Assembly (NCBI GenBank): GCA_024196135.1
Contig: JAMQCK010001073.1
Location: 1 to 12,344, forward strand
Direction of reading: 5' to 3'
Length of the DNA: 12,344 nucleotides
Origin: Pleurotus ostreatus/Saccharomyces cerevisiae fusant
Lineage: Eukaryota; Opisthokonta
The notes under the pieces were generated by a model that ran no database searches, was not told where the DNA came from, and was given only the letters and a program-made list of their open reading frames with translations. Shown in pieces: positions 1 to 8,128 of this stretch. Every line of letters begins with the position of its first letter. Positions within the stretch are counted from its first letter, which is position 1. Position numbers and translations under genes: made by a program.

Positions 1-39
1 GCAGATGACTTGAGTTGCAGCCACTGAGGTGCTACTCAT
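1..39 (-). CDS. Start of copia gag (partial, runs off left edge)
   Basis: An ATG at 39-37 on the minus strand opens a frame of 13 codons (MSSTSVAATQVIC) that runs to the window edge. It lies about 40 bases inside a primer-binding site and LTR, which is where gag of a Ty1/copia element begins. The visible peptide is too short to match a domain, so the call rests on position only. The rest of this element should lie to the left of the window. Confidence 0.5.
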   Translation of the reverse strand, partial: MSSTSVAATQVIC

Positions 40-76
40 TGTGCCGCAGCCACTGGGGCGCTGGTCACAGCTCACC

Positions 77-89
77 GGGGCTCATAACC
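77..89 (-). other. Primer-binding site of copia element A (half-tRNA-iMet type)
   Basis: The 13 bases ggggctcataacc directly abut the LTR at 90. Read in the element's direction they are GGTTATGAGCCCC, complementary to the anticodon stem-loop of an initiator tRNA-Met (anticodon CAT inside a GGGCTCATAACC context). Drosophila copia and yeast Ty5 are known to prime from a half-molecule of this tRNA rather than from its 3' end. The same 13-mer sits at 9487-9499 in the second element. Confidence 0.7.
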
Positions 90-354
90 TGTTGAGCATG
101 CGGGGAAGCGCGCCTAGCAGCTTACCTGGTGGTAAGGAGCTTGATATGAGGCAAGCGCAGAGGTAGGTAAAGACCTGTTATTCTGGAGGGCAGAGAGGGC
201 CTCCTTATATATGTACAGGATGGTAGGTAGCATGTGATAATGCAGTGGACGTGTAAACAATAAACATATGATGTCGTAGAGTGTGTCCACGTGTGTCCAT
301 GTGTCCGTCATGTGATACGTGAGTCATAACATGTGACAGGCCAGATGTCCAACA
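90..354 (-). repeat. 5' LTR of copia element A (265 bp)
   Basis: The segment starts TGTTGAGC and ends CCAACA on the plus strand, giving inverted termini TGTTG/CAACA with canonical TG...CA ends. One end is flush against the primer-binding site at 77-89, so on the minus strand this is a 5' LTR. A TATA box at 203-211 points the same way. The partner LTR lies outside the window, so a target duplication (it would be caagc at 355-359) cannot be checked. This LTR has no obvious similarity to the LTRs of the second copia element. Confidence 0.75.
203..211 (-). promoter_or_regulatory. LTR TATA box, element A
   Basis: On the minus strand this reads TATATAAGG, inside the LTR and oriented toward the gag start at 39. 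Position and sequence fit the RNA polymerase II promoter of a copia LTR. Confidence 0.5.
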
Positions 355-1409
355 CAAGCGAGCGAGCGAGCATGGCAACGAGACAGGCAACCGAGAAAAG
401 TGGCTAAGACGGTGTCGAGCGAAAAATGGCGGCAGCGAGTGCGAGTGGAGGCGAGATACCGGAAGAACGAGACGAAGGCGGTGACACGAAGGCGCAGCTC
501 ATGGAGCGCGTGAGCGAGGTTGAAAGGCGAAATATACTGGATGGAATGCGGGCCAGCTCGTCGAGACCCAGACGAGGCGGCGCGAGCGGGCAGGCGGGCC
601 GCCGATGCCGGATTAGTCAGCAATCGCGCGCGTAAACGCGTCGGCGGAGAGCAGCGCGCGCGGGGCGTGAGACGGCTGAGGGCGAGGCGGCGGCGGAAGA
701 AAGACACAGATGGCGGGACTGACGCGAGTGACGCGCGAGGCAGACGTGGCGTGAGACCAGACGAAGCGAGGAAAATGACCGAGATGCGGCGCGTCTTGGG
801 CGAGCGCTTGGGCGACATCGCGCAGGCGCGTGCGGGCAAATCGGAGGGGGGCGGGGAAGGCCGAGCCAGCGCGGGCGACGCACTAGGCAGACGCGGCGGC
901 CAAGGCGGATAGCTGGTGGGGGGAACGATCGAACGCGCGGCATCTTGAGCAGCACGCGCGCGCCTCTGACGAGGTCTTAGGCGGGGGCGGAAAGGGCGAG
1001 ATCGCGGGTCCGCGCGCGGCGTCGAGCACAAGCTTCAGCACGCCATGCAAGACGGCGAGCGCGAGCGAGGGCGGCGGGAGGCATGCCGTGCGTGTGTCTC
1101 CTCCGTATCCGACCCGGGCGAGCTGTTGGACGTGCCCTCCAAGTCCTCCCGATCCATCTATCTCCTCGGCAACGTAGCAGCAGCAGCAGATGAAGGCGAA
1201 TCGAGCAGGCCTCAGCTTGTCGAGGGCTTACAGCGTGAACGGGCAAAGGCGAGTTGAGCCAAGGTGGGGGTGGGCGAGTGGGCGAGTGTGCCGAGGCCGA
1301 GATCAGTGATGGCGGTGATGAGCGACGCCGAGCGCGTGTTGATAGCGTGTAGAGCGAGTTTGAACCGTCAAATGTCAAAAAAAAAAGTGTAAGGGGGCGC
1401 TAGCCTTCC
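355..1409. other. GC-rich flank between two copia elements, no supported gene
   Basis: This stretch is strongly purine-rich on the plus strand and C/T-rich on the minus strand, with a short gagc repeat at about 358-371 and ten A residues at 1377-1386. Long open frames here are made of Arg, Ala, Pro and Ser and look like by-products of composition. The most protein-like frame is a 40-codon minus-strand ORF from 1157 to 1035, starting MDREDLEGTS and ending in an RS-rich stretch. It could be a first exon, but I see no convincing splice partner. C/T-rich DNA of this kind is common upstream of basidiomycete genes, so this may be an old promoter or 5' leader separated from its gene. Confidence 0.5.
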
Positions 1410-1517
1410 TTCACTAAAGGGCGAGGACTCGGACGAAGAGACAGATGACGGCCGTGATGTATAGCAGATGGGTGTACGGGACAAGGCTAGGGTAAGTACA
1501 ATACACTACAATAGCTG

Positions 1518-1526
1518 CCTTATATA
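1518..1526 (-). promoter_or_regulatory. TATA box in 3' LTR of element B
   Basis: On the minus strand this is TATATAAGG, the same nine bases as in the LTR at 90-354 although the two LTRs are otherwise dissimilar. It would drive transcription leftwards, out of the element toward 1400 and below. The 5' LTR of the same element lacks this motif. Confidence 0.45.
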
Positions 1527-1533
1527 GTCGAGG

Positions 1534-1557
1534 AACGTGACTGGTCACAGTCACGTT
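1534..1557. repeat. Perfect palindrome in 3' LTR
   Basis: The arms AACGTGACTG and CAGTCACGTT are exact reverse complements around a 4-base gtca loop, just upstream of the TATA box in the element's direction. It could be a protein-binding site in U3 or a DNA hairpin. Confidence 0.6.
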
Positions 1558-1752
1558 ACAAAGACCTCAGTCTTCCTGCTAGTGAGATAGTGACTGAGGG
1601 AAGTTGGGAACGAGGTGCCACATCACCTGTATCTACAGATAGGGGCACCTTCCTAATCCGGAGCGTGACGCTAGCGCGATGTTACGGTGGAGAGTGCGAA
1701 CCTCTACTGTGTGACATAACACTTTGTGGCGCGTCGCTGGGGAGAAGGCAGA

Positions 1753-1763
1753 CTCGCCCTCCT
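1753..1763 (-). other. Polypurine tract of element B
   Basis: Read on the minus strand this is AGGAGGGCGAG, overlapping the RNase H stop codon (1764-1762) and lying two bases before the LTR start. Its position fits the plus-strand DNA primer of an LTR retrotransposon. The single C makes it imperfect. A closely similar sequence lies at 9814-9823. Confidence 0.55.
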
Positions 1764-2373
1764 ACGCACCACTTTTGACAATCCCACTCGAGTCTGGCCG
1801 TAGACCCATACCTTGGCAGAACTTGAGATGCTTCTCATGAGGTAGTGCCTTGGTGAAGATGTCCACAACCATCTCATCCGTGGTGTACCAAAGGACAACG
1901 CACTCGCCGGTGGCAACCAGCCCATCGCGGACAAAGTGATACTTCCGCTGGATGTGCTTGGTCTGGGCACGGAACTGGGCATCCTGGCTGAGGATGATCG
2001 CTGCGCGGTTGTCGCACCTAAGCTCGGTGGCACCGGCCTGCGGGCGTCCAAGCTCCTCGAAGAATGAGCGGAGCCACACCAAATGCTGACCAGCATTAGC
2101 AAGACCAATGTACTCAGACTCCGTAGAGAAGAGGGAGACCATGGACTGCCGCTTGCTGGACCAACCAATGGCGCCTCGGCTTGAGATGAACACAAAGCCA
2201 GAGGTGGACTTGGACGTGTCGTTGCACCCGCCCCAATCAGCGTCCGTGTAGCCGTGGAAGTCGAGGTCCATGCCCGCATCGGCACCATCGTAGACAAGGC
2301 ACCAGTCACACGTCTTCTTGAGATACCGGAGGACGCGCTTTGCCAGTTCCCAGTGGCAAGCCTTCGGGGCGGC
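1762..2373 (-). pseudogene. Copia pol fragment: RT C-terminus and RNase H
   Basis: This is the end of the copia polyprotein, cut off from the rest by the solo LTR at 2374-2730. The open frame extends back to 2379 only because it reads a few bases into that LTR. Numbering from 2379, it has the RT tail (AKRVLRYLKKT), then the copia RNase H core with YTDADWGG (Asp near 46-48), STESEY (Glu near 87), CDN (Asp 123) and DIFTKAL (Asp 173), the usual acidic RNase H residues. It stops at 1762 just before the purine tract. The RNase H part itself looks intact. The 362-bp insertion is not a multiple of three, so this part is now out of frame with RT. Confidence 0.85.
2369..2373. repeat. Target site duplication of solo LTR, left copy
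   Basis: gcggc, identical to 2731-2735. Joining the copia sequence through one copy restores the copia frame between the RT and RNase H segments. Confidence 0.8.
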
Positions 2374-2730
2374 TGTCACGAGTTGTAGGGATTAGGTACA
2401 GCTCGACTCTAGCAGTCACTCGGTCACGTCACGCGCTCACGCTTTATATACCGAGTAGTCACACTATACACTCTTTAGTCCGTGCGTTGTCGCCTTCGGT
2501 CCGTGTCTGTGTTCGGCGTTGCCGCTGGGCGCGCCAGCCTCCCCGCCACCTGCCCGGCTGAGGGGGGCCTCTGAGGCCCTTGCCCGGGGCTTTGTACCGG
2601 GTCTGCTGCTTGCCTTACCCCCCTTGCTGCTGCCATCCAACCGCTGGGTTGTATTCGATCATCACCGCCGACGCTCCTGCTATCCGCAACCTCCCTACCC
2701 GTCGGTCGCTCCTTGCATCCACTTCTGATA
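2374..2730 (+). repeat. Solo LTR (357 bp) inside copia pol
   Basis: The insert starts TGTCACGAG and ends CTTCTGATA and is flanked by an exact 5-bp direct repeat gcggc at 2369-2373 and 2731-2735. A 5-bp target duplication, near-inverted termini (TGTCA and TGATA) and a TATA box at 2445-2450 mark it as an LTR left after recombination between the two LTRs of a full element. TGTCA...TGACA ends are common in fungal Ty3/gypsy LTRs, so the last TGATA may be TGACA with one C-to-T change. Family assignment is inference. It sits on the plus strand, opposite to the host copia element, in pol between the RT core and RNase H. Confidence 0.8.
2445..2450 (+). promoter_or_regulatory. TATA box of solo LTR
   Basis: The sequence tttatata, with TATATA at 2445-2450, lies about 70 bp into the LTR on the plus strand. 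It could drive rightward transcription antisense to the copia pol remains. Confidence 0.4.
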
Positions 2731-2735
2731 GCGGC
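2731..2735. repeat. Target site duplication of solo LTR, right copy
   Basis: gcggc, the partner of 2369-2373. Confidence 0.8.
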
Positions 2736-3545
2736 GCTGTAGCGGCCAAGAACCCCAACCACGTAGGCGGTGTCTGGCCAGGTGCCCATCATCCCGTACA
2801 TAAGCGAGCCCACCACGCTCTGGTAGGAGACCACGGGACCGCCAGGGACCAAAGCCATATGAGTGCGCACGGTGTTGTTGTCAGGATCATCAGCAGAGAT
2901 GCGGGTGCTCGTGGACATGGGGGTGCTGACGCCTGAGCAGTCCGACATGCCATAGCGCTTGAGTACAGTGTCGATGTACTTCCTCTGCGAGAGCGAGATA
3001 GTACGCTTGCTGGGGTGCCGGATGATCTTGATGCCCAGGAGGTACTTGGCCGGGCCCAAGTCGCGCATCTTGAAGGAGGCGGAGAGCTTCTTCTTGATGC
3101 TGTCCATAAAAGGACGCGAGGTAGCGGCGAGGAGGAGGTCGTTGACGTAGATGACAAGGAAGCAGACCTGCTTACCATCCTGGAAGACGTAGAGGCAAGT
3201 CTCTGCATTGAGGCGCACGAACCCAAGCTTGTCGAGCTTGTTGTGGAGCGTCTGGTTCCACACGCGACCAGCCTGCTTGAGGCCATAGACAGACTTCTTG
3301 AGTCGCCAGCAGTAGCCCTCCCGGATGTCGACACCGGTCGGGGGAAGCATGTACAGCGTCTGTAGCAGCTCGCCATTGAGGTACGCGGTGTTCACGTCCA
3401 TCTGGTCTGTGTAGAGGCCAAGGCGGATGGCGAGAGCGAGGATGATGCGGATGGACTCCAGGCTAGCGACTGGCGCAAATGTGTCCTGGTAGTCAACTCC
3501 TTCCTGCTGAGTGAAGCCGCGCGCCACAATGCGCACCTTGTACCG
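2731..3545 (-). pseudogene. Copia pol fragment: reverse transcriptase core
   Basis: This frame holds the Ty1/copia RT (RVT_2) core: VRIVARGFTQQEG near its start, QMDVNTAYLNGEL with the first catalytic Asp, KKSVYGLKQAGRVW, the active-site box, DLGPAKYLLG, and SLMYGMMGTWPDTAY at its end. The box reads YVND (codon 3143-3141 is AAC) where the family has YVDD, so the first Asp of the pair is lost. That residue binds the catalytic metal in reverse transcriptases, so activity is unlikely. The frame joins the integrase segment only across a one-base loss near 3545. At 2731 it runs into the solo LTR and stops at 2475 after a nonsense tail. Confidence 0.88.
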
Positions 3546-5293
3546 CCAATGTTCCCTTGAGCATCCTCTTTCAAGGAGAAGACATGCTTGGAGGTAATTG
3601 GCTTGATGCCCTCCAGGATGAGTACCTCCTCATAGACGTTGTTCAGCTTGAAGCTGTTCAACTCCTCCGATTGCGCATCCAACCACTTGTTGCGCTCGGG
3701 GCTGGCCATAGCCTGCTTCCAAGTGGTGGGGATCTTCCGCGCACCACTGCTCGAGCGTCCACCAGATGCTGCCCCTGCGAAGAGTTCGTCGTTGAGGAAC
3801 GCGAAGTTTACGGACTCGCCCTCTTCGTCAGGTTGGCCAGGGGGATCCCCACCCCCCTCGGCGGGTGCGGGCTCTGGTTCGGGAGCCGGAGCAGGCGGTG
3901 GAGTGGACAGTGGGAGTGACCGGCGTGGTATAGGCGTCTTGCGAGGACGTGGGGGCGGTGGCGGTGGTCCGTCTAAGTCGGGCGAAGATGAACGATCATC
4001 TCCCACTGGCTCTGGCGTGGGTGGACGAGGTGCTCCCACTGACCCGGCTGCGGGTGGTGGGGCTGGCGCGTCATCATCGTCCTTGTCCTCACTCTCACTG
4101 CCCGCATCTGGTGCAGGGGTGTCGCTGGGCGGCAGGCAGAAGTACTTGCCAAAGTCCTCCCACTGTTTGGCAGACAGGTCGCCTTCGTCTGCGCGCATCT
4201 CATCGGGAGAGGGAGAGGCGTCGTCAAACTTGACATGACGCGAGGTGATGACCTTCCAGGTGGCGATCTCGAGGAGTTTGTACGCCTTTGTGCCCTCGGA
4301 CCAAGCATAGCCTATGAGGATGCACCGGCACACGTGGTCAGCGAACTTGCCCTTTGGCTTCTTCTTCGGGATGAGCGGGTAAGCCGGGCAGCCAAAGGGG
4401 TGGAGGTTGTGGATGTCAATAGGGCGCTTGACCTTCCGCATGCAATTGATAGGGAGCTCACCCTTCTGGCGGCTGGCGGGCGACAGATTGATCATGTCGG
4501 TGGCGTACTCCATGGCGTACATCCAGTACTTCCGGGGAAGTTTGGCAGCAACAAGGTTGGCGATGGCCCGGGTGACCAGCGTCTGGTTCATGCGCTCCGC
4601 TATGCCGTTCTGCTCAGGAGTGTAGGGTGCAGTCGTCTCATGGATGATACCGTGCCGGCGGAACTCGGCCTCCATCTTGTTCGAGCAGAACTCACCGCCG
4701 CCGTCAGTGCGGGTGAACTCGACCCAGCCAGGAAGCCACTCCCACTGCTCGATGGAGTCACGGTGCTGGTGCTCCATGTTAATGCGCCACTGCCGAAGCT
4801 TCTTGTAGACCTCCGACTTCTTCTTCGTGAAGTGCGTGTAGACTCCTGAAGAGTAGTGGCAGACGATGACGATCCAGTAGAGGTAACCGCCAATTGCCGC
4901 AGGATCAACGGGGCCGCCGATGTCGCAGGAGACGAACTGCAGCGGGCGTGAAGCAGGTGTGGTGCTCCGCTTGAAGGGGAGCTTCTTCATCTTTCCCATG
5001 ACGCAAGGCTCGCAGAAGGAGGGAATGCCGGTGAGGGTGTCAACCTCCCCAAGCTGGCTGTGGCGCACCATGTTGCGCAGGCTCTCAAAGTTTGTATGGC
5101 CCATGATCTGGTGCAGCCGGTTAATGTTGATGGCTGATAGCGCATGCTCGTCGGTGCCGATGGGTTGGCAGTCGACGTGGTAGAGGCCGTGTTTGCGTGT
5201 GGCAACGCAAGCGATATCGCCAGACTTGTCGCGGATGTTGCACTCGTTGTCCTTGAAGGACACGCGCAGGCCGCGCTTGGCAATCTGAGGAAC
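3546..5293 (-). pseudogene. Copia pol fragment: integrase, proline-rich linker and RT N-terminus
   Basis: Integrase inserts retrotransposon cDNA into the genome. The open frame runs from 5320 to 3392, but its ATG at 5320 belongs to the inserted DNA transposon; copia sequence starts near 5300. Numbering from 5320: HHCC zinc motif (His70, His75, Cys103, Cys106), then the catalytic triad Asp133 (SCDIGG), Asp206 (RTDGGGEF) and Glu242 (NGIAE), with exactly 35 residues between the second Asp and Glu as in DD(35)E integrases. HPFGCPAY and GYAWSEGTKAYKLL follow, then a Pro/Ala/acid-rich linker at about 370-540, then the RT start (TWKQAMASPERNKWLDA). The frame leaves homology at about 3545, where the next domain continues one frame away. 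The domain itself looks complete. Confidence 0.9.
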
Positions 5294-5300
5294 CGAGATG
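5294..5300. repeat. Target site duplication of TIR element, left copy
   Basis: cgagatg, identical to 8562-8568. Removing the insert together with one copy rejoins the copia protease and integrase segments in frame, which confirms the insertion point. Confidence 0.8.
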
Positions 5301-5750
5301 CAGCTGTGGCCGTAAGACATTTACAAAAGACCTCGGCAATTGTCTGCCGGCCTATTGCAAAAGACGCGAGGCTGTTGTCGGCACTGCCACAGGCCCCGGC
5401 CAGGTCGCCGGAATCTCGCCGGCTCGCGCTCAATGCGGTAGGTGACCCCCCGGGATCGCCGTTCGGGGTCGCCCGCCGCACGGGACGCGCGTCGCGCTTG
5501 TCGGAATTGATGCGCGGGCAGGCGCGCTTGATGCGCCGCCTCCCGCGCGTCGTTCGGTGGCTATGCGGTCCGCGCGGCAACGTCGCAACACGTGCCGCCG
5601 CCGCTGCCGCCCCTCGTGAGCACGTAGATGGTGATATGTATATATTATTAGGTATGTAAGAAAACATGTAGGGATGCAGCACGTAGAAGAGAGTTTGTTG
5701 ATTGGGGGATATTGTAAAGAAAGCGCTGCCGAAAATTTCCGGCGGCGCGA
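5301..5750 (+). repeat. Left terminal inverted repeat
   Basis: It pairs with 8103-8561. It includes the near-identical stretch gacctcggcaattgtctgcc (5330-5349), GC-rich blocks up to about 5600 and, at the inner end (5723-5748), an imperfect palindrome around gaaaattt that matches the perfect palindrome at 8103-8128. Its first 20 bases supply the stray start codon in front of the integrase frame. Confidence 0.75.
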
Positions 5751-8102
5751 GCGGACGTGCAGTGAGGCAAGGGGTAGCTGCGAGCGTGCATGGGAGTGGG
5801 GAAGGTTGAGGCATGTGAGATGCGTAGGGGTCAGCGCGCGAGCTCGCTGGCTGCTGCCGCGCGGTCGGCGCGATCGGGGAGGGGGAGGGGAGGGTGGGAG
5901 GGGGAAGGGGTGCGGCCTGCCGAGCGCGCGGAAGCTGCGCACTCGCCTAGTCCATACGCGGCGGAGGGTACAGCAGCGCGGAGTGGGGAAGGGGCTGGTA
6001 ACGCCACGCATTGGTGCCCTCGACACCGTCACTGGCGATCGGGCAGGGGTGGGGCGGCGATTTGGGCGGAACACGTGTTTTGCGCGTTGTTTGTGGGTGT
6101 GCGAGCGTGATAGAAGTAGAGCACTCGCTTGACGGCGAGGCGAGGGGTGAAGGGGAGCCGTGTTCGAGGGGGTGGTGGTGGTGGTGGGAGGTAAGGGCAG
6201 CGGCCGATTGTGATCCCGCGACGTCGATTGCAATGGCGCGCTCGCGCTATCGCAGCTCAATATATTGATGAGAAGTAACAACCTTCTCGAAGGGAAAGGG
6301 GACGTACCAGAATGCCTGCCTCGGCGTGACGCGAGGGCGCCGCCGCGTCGTCTAGGTCCAATAGTGTAGACTGCTCGGGATGACGATGGGCACATAATTT
6401 GATGCCGAAGGGGGGTGGGTAGAATGTGGGGGAGTTTATGTAAATGTATATACAAGCGAAAGAAAGGGGGGAGAGAGGAATCTGCGAGCTCGGGCGCGCG
6501 GGGACGGCGGGTGGCGGGTGTCTTGATATTCGGGGCCACGATTTCGTGTCTCGGGACCCCGCGGAAGTCGGTCCGGACGTCCGGAAGTCATTGTCGGGGT
6601 CGAAATCGGCGTCGCGAGCGTGCGGAAAGACGCCCGCCTGAGAATTAAGTAGATAGATGGAAGGGGGAGTATGTATAGAATATTCAGTCGAAGTTTCAGC
6701 TAGCTTTTGTGCATAAAGCATTGAGTAATAGCAAGAACATGCCGAATTTGAGCAAGATTTCACACTATACCTGTTATTGTATATCATCAGGTGCATATAT
6801 TATTCTGAATGATACATGCCAACGTCGCAATAGTATATCCCTACCATATGCAGCTTGTTTGACGAAGATCCATAAAACACTGGGTGAAGAATGCGCCAAA
6901 ATGTGGTAGATGGGAGCTATGAGAAGGAAATGATTGATTCTTCTCAAAAGCCCGATGATAGTAAAGCTCTAGTTCTGACAGCTGTACACGTCAGTACCTC
7001 TCCAAAATTGATAGATCGGTCGATCAGCATGTATACTACGCTATTCTTCCTTCACTGCACTGCCCGGTGGCCCTCGCTTCGAGTCCGAGGCCGTCGATGT
7101 CGACGAGCGCGATGCTCGGATATCGGACCGACGAGCCGGACCGGCCTTCCGACGCGCTCGGCTGCGCGTTTCTTGCCTCCAACCACCACCGCCCGGCCCG
7201 TCCAGTCGCTTCGCCCCCTCCCCTTCCCCTCTCAAGCGTCTCCGTCGCCCCTCCCGCCCCTTCTTACGCTTCTCACGCTATCTCGCGCGTCATCTCGCGT
7301 TCATTTCTCATATCCTCACCCAACACGACGTCGACGCGCTAGGACCAGCAGTACACGCCAATGTGCGCGAAGTCAGGATCACGCGCGATGAAGCTCACGT
7401 AGAGGGGCCCTAGGTGCGCTGCTGCTCCCGGCGCTTCGGAACATCACTGACTTCCTATACTTTTCTAGCCATTTCTCAACAGGTCCCCCATCGTGTATCC
7501 AGCACCCCGGCGGTTTTAGCGGAGCTCTCACAGCGCGCTCAACGCGTTCTTTGTACCCTCCAATCCCCTCCAATCCCCCTCCCCTCGTCGAGACGTGCGC
7601 CTCGTGCTCAGCACGGCCCGTTTGAGTACCCACTGCACCGGCGAATTCGCGGTGCTGGGCTCGGCGCGGGGCGCTCGAATCGACGTGTGTGGGCCCTCAC
7701 GACCTAGGTGGGGCGCTGGGATGCCGAGCTTTGGCTCGGGCGCGCACAGTCACCCAGGTAGCCGCGCGCGGGCAGACGCGCCACCGTGTGACAGCGCGAC
7801 CTGTCACACGCGCGCCCTTGCCCTCCCCCCCCCCTTCGCCAACGGCCCATTGGACACCCCCTTCACCACCAACACCATCACCTCCCGCGCCCAACGTCTC
7901 AGCTTAGACAGAAACCGCGCGTTCGGCTCGGCAAGCCCCCAGCGTCCAGACCCCCCGCCCTACCCTAGCAACCATTCCACAGCGAGCTCGACAGGGCTCG
8001 CGCCGCTGCAGCTGTCTGCGCGCCTACTCTCCCCCACCCCTCCTTTCTATCTACGGTATGTGTCGTCCTTTTACCTCCAGTGCGAGGTGCAGGGCGCGTG
8101 TC
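5751..8102. other. Interior of TIR element, no recognised gene
   Basis: About 5766-6250 is G/purine-rich on the plus strand with a GGT run near 6171-6188. About 6640-7060 is AT-rich. About 7060-8090 is C-rich on the plus strand, with a short ccctccaat repeat near 7557-7575. Open frames of up to 369 codons on the minus strand and 316 on the plus strand consist of Pro/Arg/Ser-rich low-complexity sequence without domain motifs, and they follow the base composition. A spliced, weakly conserved gene in the AT-rich middle cannot be excluded. Confidence 0.5.
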
Positions 8103-8128
8103 GCGCCGGCGAAAATTTTCGCCGGCGC
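8103..8128. repeat. Perfect 26-bp palindrome at inner end of right TIR
   Basis: The arms GCGCCGGCGAAAA and TTTTCGCCGGCGC meet without a spacer. A degenerate copy lies at 5723-5748 at the same distance from the opposite end. It may be a transposase or host-factor binding site, or a hairpin-prone site. Confidence 0.75.

Larger units (their letters stand above)
1410..1750 (-). repeat. 3' LTR of copia element B (341 bp)
   Basis: It follows the RNase H stop codon and purine tract. Read on the minus strand it starts TGCCTTCTCC and ends TTTAGTGAA, matching the start (TGCCTCC) and end (TTTAGCTTGTGAA) of the 5' LTR at 9500-9811. Between the ends the only clear similarity to that LTR is a hairpin module of about 35 bp at 1565-1599. 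It carries a TATA box at 1518-1526 and a perfect 10-bp-stem palindrome at 1534-1557. The termini are not the usual TG...CA, and the exact edges are uncertain by a few bases. Confidence 0.65.

Noticed and set aside
77..89. A tRNA-Met gene
   Set aside because: Only the anticodon-arm sequence is present; no acceptor, D or T arms flank it, and the position beside an LTR explains it.
426..635. Plus-strand frame of 69 codons with a helix-like segment (AQLMERVSEVERR)
   Set aside because: Purine-rich DNA gives Glu/Arg/Gly-rich peptides by chance; no splice partner or homologous motif is evident.
324..1031. Open frame of 235 codons on the minus strand
   Set aside because: It ends inside the LTR of element A and consists of Arg/Ala/Pro/Ser-rich sequence without motifs.
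3543..3548. Programmed ribosomal frameshift
   Set aside because: In elements of this class such shifts occur between gag and pol, not inside RT, and no slippery heptamer is visible. A deletion is simpler.
5318..5320. ATG at 5320 as the real start of an integrase gene
   Set aside because: These bases belong to the terminal inverted repeat of the inserted DNA element; the frame is only by chance open into copia sequence.
5430..6539. Open frame of 369 codons on the minus strand
   Set aside because: It crosses the TIR boundary, is low-complexity Pro/Arg/Ser/Thr and shows no domain; it follows from C/T-rich composition.
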